Assembly (NCBI RefSeq): GCF_040054535.1
Contig: NC_090778.1
Location: forward strand, 10,591,001 to 10,655,000
Source of the DNA: Antennarius striatus
Taxonomy: Eukaryota > Chordata > Actinopteri > Lophiiformes > Antennariidae
DNA: 64,000 nucleotides
Direction: 5' to 3'
Shown: piece by piece, positions 44,681 to 55,848 of the stretch
Layout: every line of letters begins with the position of its first letter
Position numbering within the stretch: the stretch's first letter is position 1
Program-made: the position numbers and the translations under genes
Notes under the pieces: generated by a model
Told to the model about the DNA's origin: nothing
Database searches by the model: none
The model's input: only the letters and a program-made list of their open reading frames with translations

Positions 44681-44791
44681 GGGGAATTAATGGGCACCCC
44701 ATAATAAAGTTTGACTGATTGACTGATCTCAGTATTTCCTAACTATTTGGCATCAGAAATAACCCACTTTAAACTTAATTGGTCTAAAAAA
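44681..44791. other. Junction between RTE and pogo-like element
   Basis: Contains AATGGGCACCCCATAATAAAGT and TTGACTGATTGACTGATC, resembling a retroposon tail with its short repeats; not classified further. Confidence 0.35.
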
Positions 44792-46811
44792 TGTTATTGT
44801 GCTGTCATCTGGAAAATAGTGATGGTCCATTCTATTAGTCTGTGGAAACACACGGAGAAACTGGCATAAAGGTGAATGAAAGACCCTCTAAGCTGAACTT
44901 CCAGCCTTTTCTGAAATTTCAAGAGCAGAGTCACTGCTAGACAAAGGTGTCTGATGTGCTGCAATTGATTTACAAATGTAGTTGATAGCTCTGGGCGGGC
45001 GGCGGAGGGGCAAATTCAGGTTTGTGTATTCTGTCTGGCTGCAACGTGCTGTGAGATTCACGGCGGTGAGACACCGATGTTAAAGTCAGTTCTAGGAGTA
45101 AAACAGCGTCATATTTGCCAGTAAATTAGCAGCCTGACATTAAAAACCAGTTAAAAAATTGTTTAGACACACAGCAGCAAATAACTGCACCTCACCTCCG
45201 ACTGGACTACTGATCGATCGAAACAATATTTAATTAATAAACGAAGACGAATGTTGGCGCTTAAATATCTGCTTCGAACTTAAGATCAGGAAATAATCCG
45301 CTCTGTTCGCACTGACTGCACTATTAATGAATTTACAGTATTTTCCATGCTACAAGGCGCACTGGACTATAAGGTGAACCCTCAATAATTTGTTTGTTTT
45401 ATAATTTATTTCATATATAAGGCGCACCGGATTATAAGGCGCATACAATAAAAAATGAATAAAATTTATTTGATAAACTGCAGTGGCTGTAGTTGCGCAA
45501 TCCGTCCACTAGATAGAGCCGTGCTGCTCAGACAGTCATGATTGCATTCATGACTTCCAGACTAGCTTTGAATGGCCCCTATTGTTATGTCAATAAGCCA
45601 TTCCAAGCCTCATCAAGGAAACCTGATCACTTGATCACTTTGCCATCTTAGAAAGAAGTCAACACGCATATTAACAAACCTCACATTAAATTCATTACGA
45701 GTGCAGGCAGTGTGAACAGAATGGATTATTTCCTGATCTGAAGTTCGAAGAAGATATTTAAGCTCCGACGTTTGTCTTCATTTATTGATTGAATATTGTT
45801 TCGATCGATCGGTAGTCCAGTCTGAGGTGAGGTGCAGCTATTTGCTGCTGTGTGTCTAAACAATTTTTTGACTAGTTTTTAATGTCAGGCTGCTAATTTA
45901 CTGGCAAATGTGACGCTGTTTTACTCCTAGAACTGACTTTAACGTCGGTGTCTCACCGCCATGAATCTCAAAGCACGTCGCTGCAGACAGAATACAAAAC
46001 CCTGAATGCACCCTTCCGCCGCCCGTCCAGAGCTATCAACTACATTTGTAAATCAATTGCAGCACAACTTTGTCTAGCAGTGACTGGTCTTGAAATTTCA
46101 GAAAAGGCTGGAAGATCAGCTTTGAGGGTCTTTCGTTCACCTTTATGCCAGTTTCTCCGTGTGTTTCCACAGACTAATAGAATGGACCGTCACTAGATTC
46201 CAGATGACAGCACAATGTCTGCTCTACCGTCTGAGAGCAGCTCAGTTAGAGCCGGGACTTCGGTGACGCCCCTTGACTACCATTGTTAGGGGGCGTAGGC
46301 CCGAGTGCCTTGTGAAGGTGCTCCTCTGGTGGCGGAGTGCGGCATGACTGGCGGCCAGACTGCCGGATTTTTTCAGTGATCATGTTTTTAACCAATATTA
46401 ATATGAATATTAATCCATATATAAGACGCCGGATTATAAGGCGCACTACGGGTTTATGAGAAAATTTTAGGCTTTTAGGTGCGCCTTATAGTGCGGAAAA
46501 TACGGTAACCAGTTTTTAATGTCAGGTTTTTTAATATGCATGTTCACTTCTTTCCAAGATGGCAAAGTAATCAAGTGATCAGGTTTTGCTGATACGGCTC
46601 AGAATGGCTTATTGACTGAGCAGCGCGGCTCTATCTAGTGGACGGATTGCGCAACTACAGCTGCTGCAGTTTGTCAAATAAATTTTATTTATTTTTTATT
46701 GTGTGCGCCTTATAATCCAGTGCGCCTTATATATGAAATAAATTATAAAACAAACCAATTATTGAGGGTGCGCCTTATAGTCCAGTGTGCCTTATAGTGC
46801 AGAATATGCTG
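44792..46811 (-). mobile_element. pogo-like TIR element (outer copy), interrupted by a second copy of its own family
   Basis: The minus-strand element comprises 44792-45335 and 46508-46811. Its true end at 46811, inverted, reads CAGCATATTCTGCACTATAAGG, with TA following at 46812-46813. The other end is truncated near 44792. The two parts join seamlessly when compared with the inner copy: after ATTAATGAATTTA the expected AATGTnAGGTTTnTTAATATG continues at about 46522. Inverted terminal repeats have ATAAGGCGCAC motifs. No transposase frame remains. Confidence 0.75.
45336..46505 (+). mobile_element. pogo-like TIR element (inner copy), complete, with TA target duplication
   Basis: Left end CAGTATTTTCCATGCTACAA and right end (inverted) CCGTATTTTCCGCACTATAA are terminal repeats flanked by TA at 45334-45335 and 46506-46507. 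Length 1170 bp. Regions 45685-46215 and 45336-45680 are reverse complements of the two arms of the surrounding outer copy. The terminal sequence also matches the left edge of the pogo transposase remains at 14884, which suggests the pogo/Tigger group. It is non-autonomous. Confidence 0.78.
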
Positions 46812-46813
46812 TA

Positions 46814-47475
46814 CTCTTTCCATCTTCCCATGACACTACTGGCACCTGTCAATAGACTTCCATCCCTGTCCTTAATCACCCTAACCTGCTGCCCTACACT
46901 GTCTACACAAGATGTAGTCTACCTGTGTGCTCCTACCACCACTCTTATAGGTCACCCAATGTTCCTGCCTCTTCTGGAAGAAAGTATTCACTATAGTCAT
47001 TTCCATCCTTTTTGCAAAGTCAACTACCATCTGACCTTCTGCGTTCCTCTCCTGGATACCAAACCTGCCCATCACCTCCTCATCACCTCTGTTTCCTGCA
47101 CCAACATGTCCATTGAAGTCTGCACCAATGACAACTCTCTCACTTCTAGGTATGCTCTGCATCACTTCATCAAAACCCAACCAGAATTTCTCCTTCTCCT
47201 CCAGCTCACATCCTACTTGTGGAGCATACCTACTAACAACATTGAACGTCACACCTTCGATTTCTAGCTTCAGACTCATCACTCTATCTGACACTCTTTT
47301 TAGCTCCAGGACATTCCTAACAAACTCCTCCTTCAAGATAACTCCTACACCATTTCTTTTCCTATCTACACCATGATAGAACAACTTGAACCCCGTTCCT
47401 AAACTTCTAGTCTTACTGCCTTTCCACCTGGTCTCCTGGACACACAGTATGTCTACCTTCCTCCTCTGCAACCTA
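46814..47475 (-). mobile_element. RTE-type LINE endonuclease domain
   Basis: Minus strand from 47471: MQRRKVDILCVQETRWKGSK, KLFYHGVDRKRNGVGVILKE, VNVVSRYAPQVGCELEEKEK-like, VVIGADFNGHVGAGN and HWVTYKSGGRSTQVDYIL. ETRWKG, GADFNGHVG and the DYIL end are the conserved acidic and asparagine blocks of the RTE apurinic endonuclease. It lies on the same strand as, and 5' of, the reverse transcriptase half at 43675-44680, so it is probably the same element split by the pogo-like insertions. About 100 codons of N-terminal reverse transcriptase are missing. Confidence 0.82.
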
Positions 47476-48002
47476 AAAAATGGATCACATATCTTTTTAT
47501 ACCCTAAAGGTGTGACTAGGGGGAGGTATTAACCTCGGCCCATCTGCTTTCAACCAGTTCTTTGTGGGCTCTCAGTTGGTACGTCATGACCTCCAGACGT
47601 TACCAAAAATATCAAGTCGACAGTTTCACAAAACTATTTGATGACATAATATAATTAGTCACGCGAACCCTGTGAGGATCTGCTGCAGACATTCTTTGGA
47701 TGACCCTGTGCAGAAACATACATTCTAATTTCAGGTATAGCATATGAAATGATCTGGCTAGCTGCCTCTGTCAGTGTCTAACTTCTTCCAAGGATACCCA
47801 CAGTCATGCAAGCATTAACAAATATGGTCTAACAGGAATTATTTTCATGCAGCGTCTTCATGACCTCGAGACATCCTGGGGCCACCTTCACAAGCGCTGA
47901 ATAATATGACACACACGACACTCCAGATCTTTGGTTCTATTAAATGATATTATTTTGTTATATTATTGTATTATTTTATTGTATTAAAAACTTTCCACCA
48001 CA
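47476..48002 (-). mobile_element. Truncated LTR, inverted relative to the solo LTR at 26525
   Basis: The minus strand starts TGTGGTGGAAAGTTTTTAAT at 48002 and follows the solo LTR through CCAAAGATCTGGAGTGT, GTGAAGGTGGCCCCAGGATG and AACCTCGGCCCATCTnCTTTC (inverse sense) to the TATA-containing GGGTATAAAAAG at about 47500. The last 320 bases of the LTR are missing at the RTE junction. Confidence 0.75.
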
Positions 48003-48690
48003 GTTATACTACACTGGCTTGTGTCCTCTTGTGGCTACATTCACAAAAGATCACAAAATGAAGCTGTCGGCAAGAAGAATTTGACTGTGTCTATTTTGCC
48101 CCAATATGTCAAAATAATAAGTTATAGGGAAATAATAACTACAATATATCTTCATATAGCTGAAGTTGTGCTGAAGATAAACATACCAAGCATGGGTATG
48201 TTAAATAATGTTTAATGTGGTATATAGAGACAAATATCAAAGGTACCAAAAAACGACCAAAATAGGTCAGGGGTCTAAGAGTTAATAGCCAAATCTATTT
48301 GTGTACCTAACTAAATCCAACTAATCCAAACTTCTGGTTCCCTTTAGACATCTGAGACTACCCTGACGTAGGAAATGCGGATTCACTGTCTGTTCAGCTC
48401 TAGCTTCCAAAAAATACAAGACTTTCTGTATGAAAACTAGATATAGCATACAATATCATAAAGTGAGCTGTCAGGATAAATTGTGTTCCTTTGGGTCATT
48501 AAGGAATTCTAGGATGAATCTTCTCACACAGACAAGCTGATTCTGATGTGAAGGAGTTTCAGTGTTGTTGAGTGAACTTTATTACTGCCGACAGCTTCAT
48601 TGATTTAAAGACTATGATTAATGATTACTCATAAGCAGTAATACATATCTTGCTTCGAGTGTTGTCACGTTGTAATGCTTTAAGTATTCA
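48003..48690. other. No gene recognised
   Basis: Contains GCAAGAAGAATTTGACT at 48070-48086, a 17-bp match to 43658-43674 discussed as a possible target duplication. Confidence 0.4.
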
Positions 48691-48866
48691 AGGGGCAGCA
48701 GTGGCTCAGTTGGTAAGCAGGTCGTCCAATGATTGCAGGATTGACGGTTTGATTCTCGCTCCCACCCAGCCACCTCGGAGTGTGAGTTGACAGTGGGAGA
48801 TGTCAGCTCACCTCCTGAACATTGCCAAGGCGCCCTTGAGAAAGCTGCTCATTTGCTCATTGAGCA

Positions 48867-48868
<2 letters not shown>
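48691..48868 (+). repeat. tRNA-derived SINE head and body
   Basis: GGCAGCAGTGGCTCAGTTGG (A box) and GGTTTGATTC (B box), then GAGTTGACAGTGGGAGATGT and CCAAGGCGCCCTTGAG. Same SINE family as in the TIR elements, with a different 3' end leading into the CA tract. Confidence 0.75.
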
Positions 48869-48950
<82 letters not shown>

Positions 48951-48960
48951 CACACTCACA

Positions 48961-49038
<78 letters not shown>
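48868..49038. repeat. (CA)n microsatellite with central (CACACT)n
   Basis: About 170 bases; two long CA runs separated by four CACACT/CTCACA units. Confidence 0.95.
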
Positions 49039-49039
<1 letters not shown>

Positions 49040-49319
49040 CAGACTATTCTGGATGCTTTTTTGTGATCTTTCATGAATGGGGTGAACATGGAAAATAAGA
49101 AAACTCTTTGAAAGTGCAGTATATCTTTCAAAATTAATTGATTTCTACCTTAGCAGCACCCATGAGAGTTGAAGTGATGACAGGTTTTTTGATTGATGAA
49201 CCATTCATTGAGTCACTTATAGCTCTGTACTGTGGTGCTTTCTATCAAATAATAAAATGTTACAGACACAAACAGGCAGAGAAATTGTCTGTTCCTCAAG
49301 CAATAATGGATGACATATC

Positions 49320-49348
49320 AAAGCTTAAACATACTATGTTTAAGCTTT
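49320..49348. repeat. 29-bp palindrome
   Basis: AAAGCTTAAACATA, one C, then its exact reverse complement. Confidence 0.85.
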
Positions 49349-49380
49349 CCTACTTCCTAAAGCCAACTCAGGTTTAAAGT

Positions 49381-50377
49381 ATCAATCAATCAATCAAGTT
49401 TTACTTATATAGCGCTTAATCATGGCAGCAGACATTTCAAAGCGCTTTAACAGACAGAGAAACCCAACTGAACCCTCCAGAGCAAGCATAAGCGACAGTG
49501 GCGGGGAAAAACTCTCTCGATGAGGAAGAAACTCCGGGCAGGACCCAGACTCTTTTGGGCGGCCATCCGCCTCGACCGGTTGGGTGGACAAGAAATCAAA
49601 GGAAGATAAGAACAGCATCAGAGAGAGAGAGAGACAGAGTGACAGATAGGCCAGATAGAGACAGTATCAATATGGTTAAGGTTGCTAAAGTCAAGGCACA
49701 ATTACAGCTGCGTGGATGACTGTATGGCGGCACGGAGGAAGAGAGGAAGCAGGAAGCTGATTGATAGTTGAGGGGTGGTACTGGTGGGCTTGGAGGAGGA
49801 GGTCCACAGCACATGGAGAGATGGGGGTGATACTGGTGGGCTCGGAGGTGCAAGTCCACAGAGGAAGGTCCACGGCGGCTGGGCGGATGAGGGGTGGAAC
49901 AGTAAGATGACACCAAGGAAGAGAGGCAGCAGGACCCCAGTCGATGGTTAGGTGAGGGGTGATACTGTTGTTTGGGAGGTGTAGGTCCACAGCAGATGGT
50001 CCACAGCGGATGAGTGGATGAGGAGTGGAACAGTATGGTGGCGCGGAGGAAAAAGGAAGCCGGACCCCAGCTGATAATTAGGTTAGGGGTGGTACTGGTG
50101 GGATGGGAAGAGCAGGTCCATAGCAGATGGGCGGATGAGGGGTGAACCTGAGAAAAACCTGGGAGGACATAGAGCACAGAGACTCCAGGGAAGAAGTTTA
50201 GTTAGTAGGGTGTGATTGGAGACTTGGAGAGTGAGATCGGAGAAGAGGAGGAGTAACAGAGATGGTTGGAGAGAAGGGGGAGGAGAGAGGAACTCAGTGA
50301 GTCTGGATGCTGAGTCTCCAGCAGTGTAGGTCTATATGAAAATAAACGTAGTAACCTAAGTTACCATTAATTGTAAT
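49381..50377 (-). mobile_element. L2 LINE 3' UTR only, strongly 5'-truncated copy
   Basis: Nearly the same sequence as 38515-39478 in the same orientation, from (AATC)n-AAGTTTTACTTATATAGCGC at the 3' end through GCGACAGTGGCGGGGAAAAA to GTAACCTAAGTTACCATTAA, then it stops at about 50377 where the ORF2 end would begin. No coding part remains. The apparent proline/serine-rich open frames are UTR repeats. Confidence 0.85.
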
Positions 50378-51637
50378 TGTACTCTCTCTCTTTTTCATAA
50401 TTTCTGAAATTTGAAAGGTGCAATGGTTTTATTGCACAATTATGGAAGCCACACAGTGGATCAAAGTTACGTAACTGCATGCGCTCTGTAATGTGCACCA
50501 TGGAATTATTTTATTTCAACGCATTGGATAAATGTTTTCCAGACATTTGAGGGAATAGTTCACAGTCTGTAAATGTTTCCTTTGTATTGTAGCAACCAAA
50601 ATGTTCTGCATCTTTCACCTTAATATTTCTGTATAATACACTACATGATTTTACTCAGATAATATATAAAATGTTTTTGAAAGACAGATTTAAAGATGAA
50701 GTGCATCACAGTGATTTCAGTTTTTCAGAAAAACTAAAATCTGCTAATCTACAAGGTTCATTAAAGACTCTGACACAGTGAGGTGGTGTGGTTCGCTACA
50801 GGCCTCCTTCAAACAGATTAAAGAGAAGCTAAATGCTGGGTTTTTTGGGGTGCAGTGAACCAGACTTAATATACTTGGCGGAAGAACATTAGACTTAATG
50901 GTGTGAAGGCAGCCGCGCACGAAGGATCCACAACACAGCTGACACTCCACTGTGGTCGTTCAGTATCAGTGGTGTTCAATGCGCACTCATTCATTATAGT
51001 TAGCTTTTATGAGCCTCAGTACACAAATAAACAATCAAAAGCTAACCCAGAGAAAATGGAGAGTGCTAAGATAGTATTACTGGCTATTTTCCAGTTGGTG
51101 GGGATGTGTTAATTCTCAGGTTGAGAGTTTTAATGTGACACGTAATCGCTTTGATAGCAGTCACAGTGACACTAACAATATAATGCATAAAGAATAAATG
51201 CAAGTTCAAAAATAAAACAACGCTAATAAATGAAATTAACAAACCAGAGGAACCTAGTACAATAAGGATAAGAATAAGGCATAGCAATGAAGGGTTATTT
51301 TTAAAAAGTGTGTAATGATGTGCGAAAGGTTGTGATCATTGAGAAAAATTCTAAAATAACATAATTCATACATTCAATGTTCTCCTTAAGTCTGTCACCA
51401 GATTCCAATCCCTAGTATCAGCTGCACTCACCCTTCCTTTTCGTCATTTCTATTCGGTTAAAGACTCCTAGTATCTGGCAGCAGTACCTGGCCCTAGTAT
51501 TTTGGTACCACTTCAAGTACCACAAGCAAGTACTAAAAGATCATGTGAAACATTACTGACCACTGATTGGCCAAGGCTTGGCACACAAGAAGTGTCTCCC
51601 ACCACATAAATCAATGGCTAGCACATTTAGTAAAGGT
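50378..51637. other. No gene recognised
   Basis: AT-rich, with no motif-bearing frame. Ends at the hAT target duplication. Confidence 0.4.
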
Positions 51638-52000
51638 AAATTTAGCAGTGGTGGGCCATCAGGGCCTGCAAGGCCAAAAAATATCTGAATCACAGACTGA
51701 TGTTAATTATATTTTGTCCATGAATACTTATTAAATAATTCCAAGTTGTCTGTCAGCTTCATTGCTTTTCACCTGGTTGCGCTGCTTCCGTGTGTTTTCT
51801 AAGCATTTAACCAATCTGAATTCAGCAATTACTTGTTGCCAGGTCAGAAATGTACCTGGACGCCTTCACAATCCAGTTCAGAGTGTGTGCAGCATGTAAT
51901 AAGTGTCTGTACAGCTGTTGCTTTAACCAATCAGATTAAAGTTGGTGCCCCCAACGCCTTCTAGAAAGCGTATGCAACGTCAGCGTTTTTGTAAAAGCCC

Positions 52001-52360
52001 TGAAAAGGGAGTAATTAACTTAAGCATACACAGACACAAACTTTCTCATGTCGGAAGTGTATTAACTGAGGGGAGAAAGAATGGCATACAAAATCACCAC
52101 TCCACAAACAACAATGCATTACATATGGTCAGCAAGCTAGCTCACTGGTCGTTATGCAACCAACTTAATTTTCTCATAACACACAGACATACCGCAATAC
52201 AAACATTTTCCTGGACAGGTTTACACATCCATCCAACATAAACACCAGGATAAAATGTGAATAGAAGGGAGCTCATAATTGAAAAGGGAGTAATTAACTT
52301 AAGCATAGACGGACACAAACTTTCTCATGTCGGAAGTGTATTAACTGAGGGGAGAAAGAA
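52001..52360 (+). repeat. 81-bp direct repeats within the hAT
   Basis: 52001-52081 and 52280-52360 match at 79 of 81 positions (TGAAAAGGGAGTAATTAACT to GGGGAGAAAGAA), separated by 198 bases. Confidence 0.9.
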
Positions 52361-52755
52361 CAGTGTCCCTTAGTGTAGCTCTACGAGCCTATGCTCCCCC
52401 TGCTGGAGCCCTCCGGTATTACTGCTGCTCCAGGTACACTGTCAGCATCAAGAAACAGAATTACTGTATTCAGCCTGTTGCAGCTAACAACAATTATTTT
52501 AAACATAAGATACATTCCAACATAGAACTGTAAAGATGTCACTATGTAGAAAACAATACACACCAGGCAACCAAACAACCTGCTACTGAACATAATACAC
52601 ATTGCTCTATCCTTCACATTTTCACACCCTGTGGTTGGATAGTGAGAGCGTGCACTAGCCAGAGCTAGAAAACTGCATCTGTAGCGAGCTGCACAAGCAA
52701 ATACTGTATATCGTTGTGTTGATTTAATAGCAGTTTTGTCAACCGAGGAGAAGAA

Positions 52756-52911
52756 ATGGATTTGGTTGCAGATTTACTTTCGAAGCCATTTTTAAGACGG
52801 ACATTTCAAGAAAAGCTGGACATCCTGAAGAAAGTTCTGGCAACTCCGAAGCTAGCGAGCCTGTCACAACTGGGGAAAGGATTTGTGTACTGCCACTTTC
52901 AGAAAAATCTG
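52756..52911 (+). pseudogene. hAT transposase N-terminal fragment
   Basis: 52 codons starting MDLVADLLSKPFLRRTFQEK and ending GKGFVYCHFQKNL, like the start of ZMYM1-like/TTF-type hAT transposases in fish, where a zinc-finger domain would follow. The MITE interrupts it two bases later. Confidence 0.55.
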
Positions 52912-52912
52912 A

Positions 52913-53384
52913 GGCCCCGTCCAACACGATGCCGGAACTTTTTGAAAACGCAACTTTTTTGTTGTGTTACGCCTTCCATCCACACGACAACGCAGAAATC
53001 CGGAACGAAAACGCAACTTTTAAAAAACGCTGGCCTAGGTGGATTTTTTTTAAAACGCTGGGTCTGCGTTGTCGTGTGTACGGTGTATCCGCAACTTTTT
53101 AAAAACGCTGACGTCTTGCCTGCGATGAAAACCTCTGTGACGTCATATTTATGGGCCCGTGTGTTGTGACAACAAAACATGGAGGATTCCTATTGGATAA
53201 AATTTGAGTCAATACTGCCACCACATGGTTTGGCATGCTTATAGCCGTCTTCGAAAACGCACTGCTGTGTTTACGTGTGGACGGAGATTTTTTTGAAAAC
53301 GCTGTCGTGTGGACGCGAATGGTTTTCGATGCGTTTTTAAAAAGTTACATTTTCAAAAAAAATCCATCATCGTGTGGACGGGGC
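52913..53384. mobile_element. MITE nested in the hAT
   Basis: Inverted ends GGCCCCGTCCAACACGATG and CATCGTGTGGACGGGGC on a 472-bp sequence full of GAAAACGC and its complement; largely palindromic outer thirds. No coding capacity. TSD not clear, perhaps TGA-like. The superfamily is unassigned. Confidence 0.75.
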
Positions 53385-53651
53385 ATGAATGTGAGCATGG
53401 GGCGGCAGTACATGTTTGTGTGTTTGGCGGTGACCATCCCCGTGTCCACTGCTTCTGTCAAACGGACATTTTCAGCCCAAAATCGAATAAAAGCTTATGC
53501 CACATAACAGGTCAGGCTTGACTCAGCATTAGCTTTAATGGTGATAGAAAAGGACTTCTTGATGGAACTGAAACGCATGAATAATCTGTACGACAGAGTA
53601 ATTGAACTCTTCTTGAGGAAAGAAAGGAGGATGGATTTTGTGTACAAATAA
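53385..53651 (+). pseudogene. hAT transposase C-terminal dimerisation region
   Basis: Reads VCLAVTIPVSTASVKRTFSA, QNRIKAYAT, a stop, then QVRLDSALALMVIEKDFLME and YDRVIELFLRKERRMDFVYK to a stop at 53651. The PVSTASxERxFS motif is the hallmark of the hAT dimerisation domain. One in-frame stop and the usual ERTFS glutamate replaced by lysine. Confidence 0.75.
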
Positions 53652-53860
53652 AAAGGATTTTTGGTGAGCAAAATGTGGTTATGTTCCTAAATAATATTGC
53701 AATTTTATGAGGTAATTATTGGTGCTTTTTATGTGTATCGCAGCTGTAGCTGCAGTAAAGGTTTTGTGGCCAAAAAATAGTTATTGAGGGTTCAATTGAT
53801 TCAGATGGAGCACTACTGAAGGCCTAGGTATGAAACGCACGGCCCGCCACTGAAATTTAG

Positions 53861-55740
53861 TAACCATAATTTTTTTCTAATTGCATCCATTATGAAGTGA
53901 GACTCTGGAGGAAAGTCTTCAGTAAATGCCTGTCACATTTTCTGATTAGATACATCGCCACAGTCAAAATTCACATGCAGGGAGTACATCTCTTTTCACA
54001 CCGACATAACAGGAATGTGTGAATGAACTTGACTGTTACGTTCTACTGTTAACAAGCACTAGATTTAATCAAAGTCTGTAAAAATCACCCGATATCAAAG
54101 GCAACGGAAGATGACCTCTCCTCATTAAATTTATTTTTAAATGAAAACTCCTGTAACTTTGTTTTGATGATGAAATTTCAGACCCAGGTGCCTTGATGTC
54201 ATCGATTAATGCTCACAGCATGAATGAAATGTAGCTTTAATGGAGCTCTAATTTATTTTTAAAGGCCACTACATCAGTCATTGATTTCCTGTAGTAAATC
54301 TCCCTGAATGAACTTTGGCAAGTCCAATATGTTATATGAATGATTAATGAATCAAGAGGCTTGGACGCATCTACACATTATTCATTGTATTTTTTTATGG
54401 TCCACTGAGGCTGTGGGTCCAGAGGTTAGAGTGACATCCAACAGATAGGAGTATATTTCCTTACAAATGTATTACATGTCCATGCTTATTCCATCTTTCC
54501 TGCACCATATTATGAAGGCATACTGGTCCCAAAGCTGTCGCACCTGCTGAAAGCAGAGCAATGTGTCCATATCCTGCTAAGATAAAAGAATGTTGACTTT
54601 TGTTATCTTCTATGTTATCTTCTATGAATAAATATGAATATGAATATGAAATCAAAGTTACATCTCTTGGCCTGTGCAATGTAAGTAATATTTAACAGGA
54701 AATTTCCCTGCAGCTAAATTGAAGTCTGAGTCAACAACATAAAATAATTTCACACTTCATTTGAATACAACTGTTCTGTTCAGTTGGTTCTTTCAGCAAA
54801 GAAAGAGCCAACAGTCATTATTCAGAGCAACACATAAAAATGGAGGTGCTGTCATTCAAATAGTCATAGAGTCATAATATATTTATTTTGGGAAGGACTG
54901 CTGATTTGCATCAAAAGCTAGTTCAAGCATCCATTCTCTGATTAGATGCATTCAGCCTCAAAGCAACCATTTAATTGCCCATAAACATTTGTTTTTTCCT
55001 CAGCAATGAGGCAGCTGTAGTAAATATATCCAGGACAAGGAGCATAGGTAACCTGCTGCAAAGTCTTTTCAGTTGTACAAGACATTTGGGCAATTACACT
55101 TGATAAGTTATGAAAATTCCAAAAGCAGTGGTGTGATTAACAAAAAGAAAGGCTCAAAATATTCTATCTCACTATTCCATTTACCTTTTATTATTAGTAG
55201 TAACAGAGAACACCTACGCCAGAACACAATGCATGAAATTATACAACAAAAAACAGCAGAGGGACACAACTAATTACACTAAAAGTTGATTTATATGAAA
55301 GACTGTCAAATTTGCAAAGTACCCTTCACCTAAGAGAAAAGCTCTTTCAAAACCAGATTTCCTAGTTCCTGCATTCGTGTGGGTGTATCAATTTAGCAGA
55401 AAGTACATTGTAAATGATGATTGTAACTTTCATAAAACCTGTAGCTTCTCACTATGACAAACACATTTCAAACAACACATTGATCCCTTGCAAAGGGTTT
55501 GTTTTTTTGCACATTCAAAAGCAAATCAAGTTTGTAGAATGTCTTTAGTGAAAATGCTATCACCCGTACTTTTGAACATGTTAAAACTAATTCTAAATTA
55601 AGGTCCTCAGATGATTACACTCAATACTTAGGACGCAGGGTATCATGAAAAATTATCCATATTGATTACAAGTCATCACTATTATTTACTAGTACTACTA
55701 TTACTCCAAAGCTGTTTAAATCAATCCACTGGTTTTCAAG
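53861..55740. other. No gene recognised; AT-rich intergenic DNA
   Basis: Only short frames without motifs. Contains small ATG/AAT repeats near 54600-54650. Confidence 0.4.
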
Positions 55741-55848
55741 AAAGTTTCTTGAAAATGTTTCGGCTCTCATCCAAGAGGCTTTTTTATTTCAGTGAACTGA
55801 AGAAGAAGCCTCTTGATGAGAGGCAAAACGTTTTGAAGAAACCTTCTT
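55740..55848. repeat. Imperfect palindromic repeat (AAGCCTCTTG-AtGAGAGG type)
   Basis: GTTTCTTGAAAATGTTTCGG and CTCTCATCCAAGAGGCTT pair with AAGCCTCTTGATGAGAGG and AAAACGTTTTGAAGAAAC around a short loop. I remember similar GATGAGAGG-bearing hairpins dispersed in fish genomes. Confidence 0.7.

Larger units (their letters stand above)
51646..53852 (+). mobile_element. hAT transposon with perfect 8-bp TSD, defective
   Basis: Ends CAGTGGTGGGCCATC and, inverted, CAGTGGCGGGCCGTG. Flanks AAATTTAG at 51638-51645 and AAATTTAG at 53853-53860 are identical. Length 2207 bp. Inside are an N-terminal transposase piece (52756-52911), a nested MITE (52913-53384) and the C-terminal dimerisation region (53385-53651), all plus strand. 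The central catalytic part is gone, so the copy needs a helper. Confidence 0.88.

Noticed and set aside
48787..49131. Thr-His, Cys-Val and Ser-His repeat open frames across several CA/GT tracts (also 5294-5524, 7483-7863, 17113-17426)
   Set aside because: They are translations of microsatellites in any frame, with no start context or homologous protein.
49138..49377. 79-codon plus-strand frame after the CA tract
   Set aside because: No recognisable family, contains a perfect palindrome, and no supporting signals.
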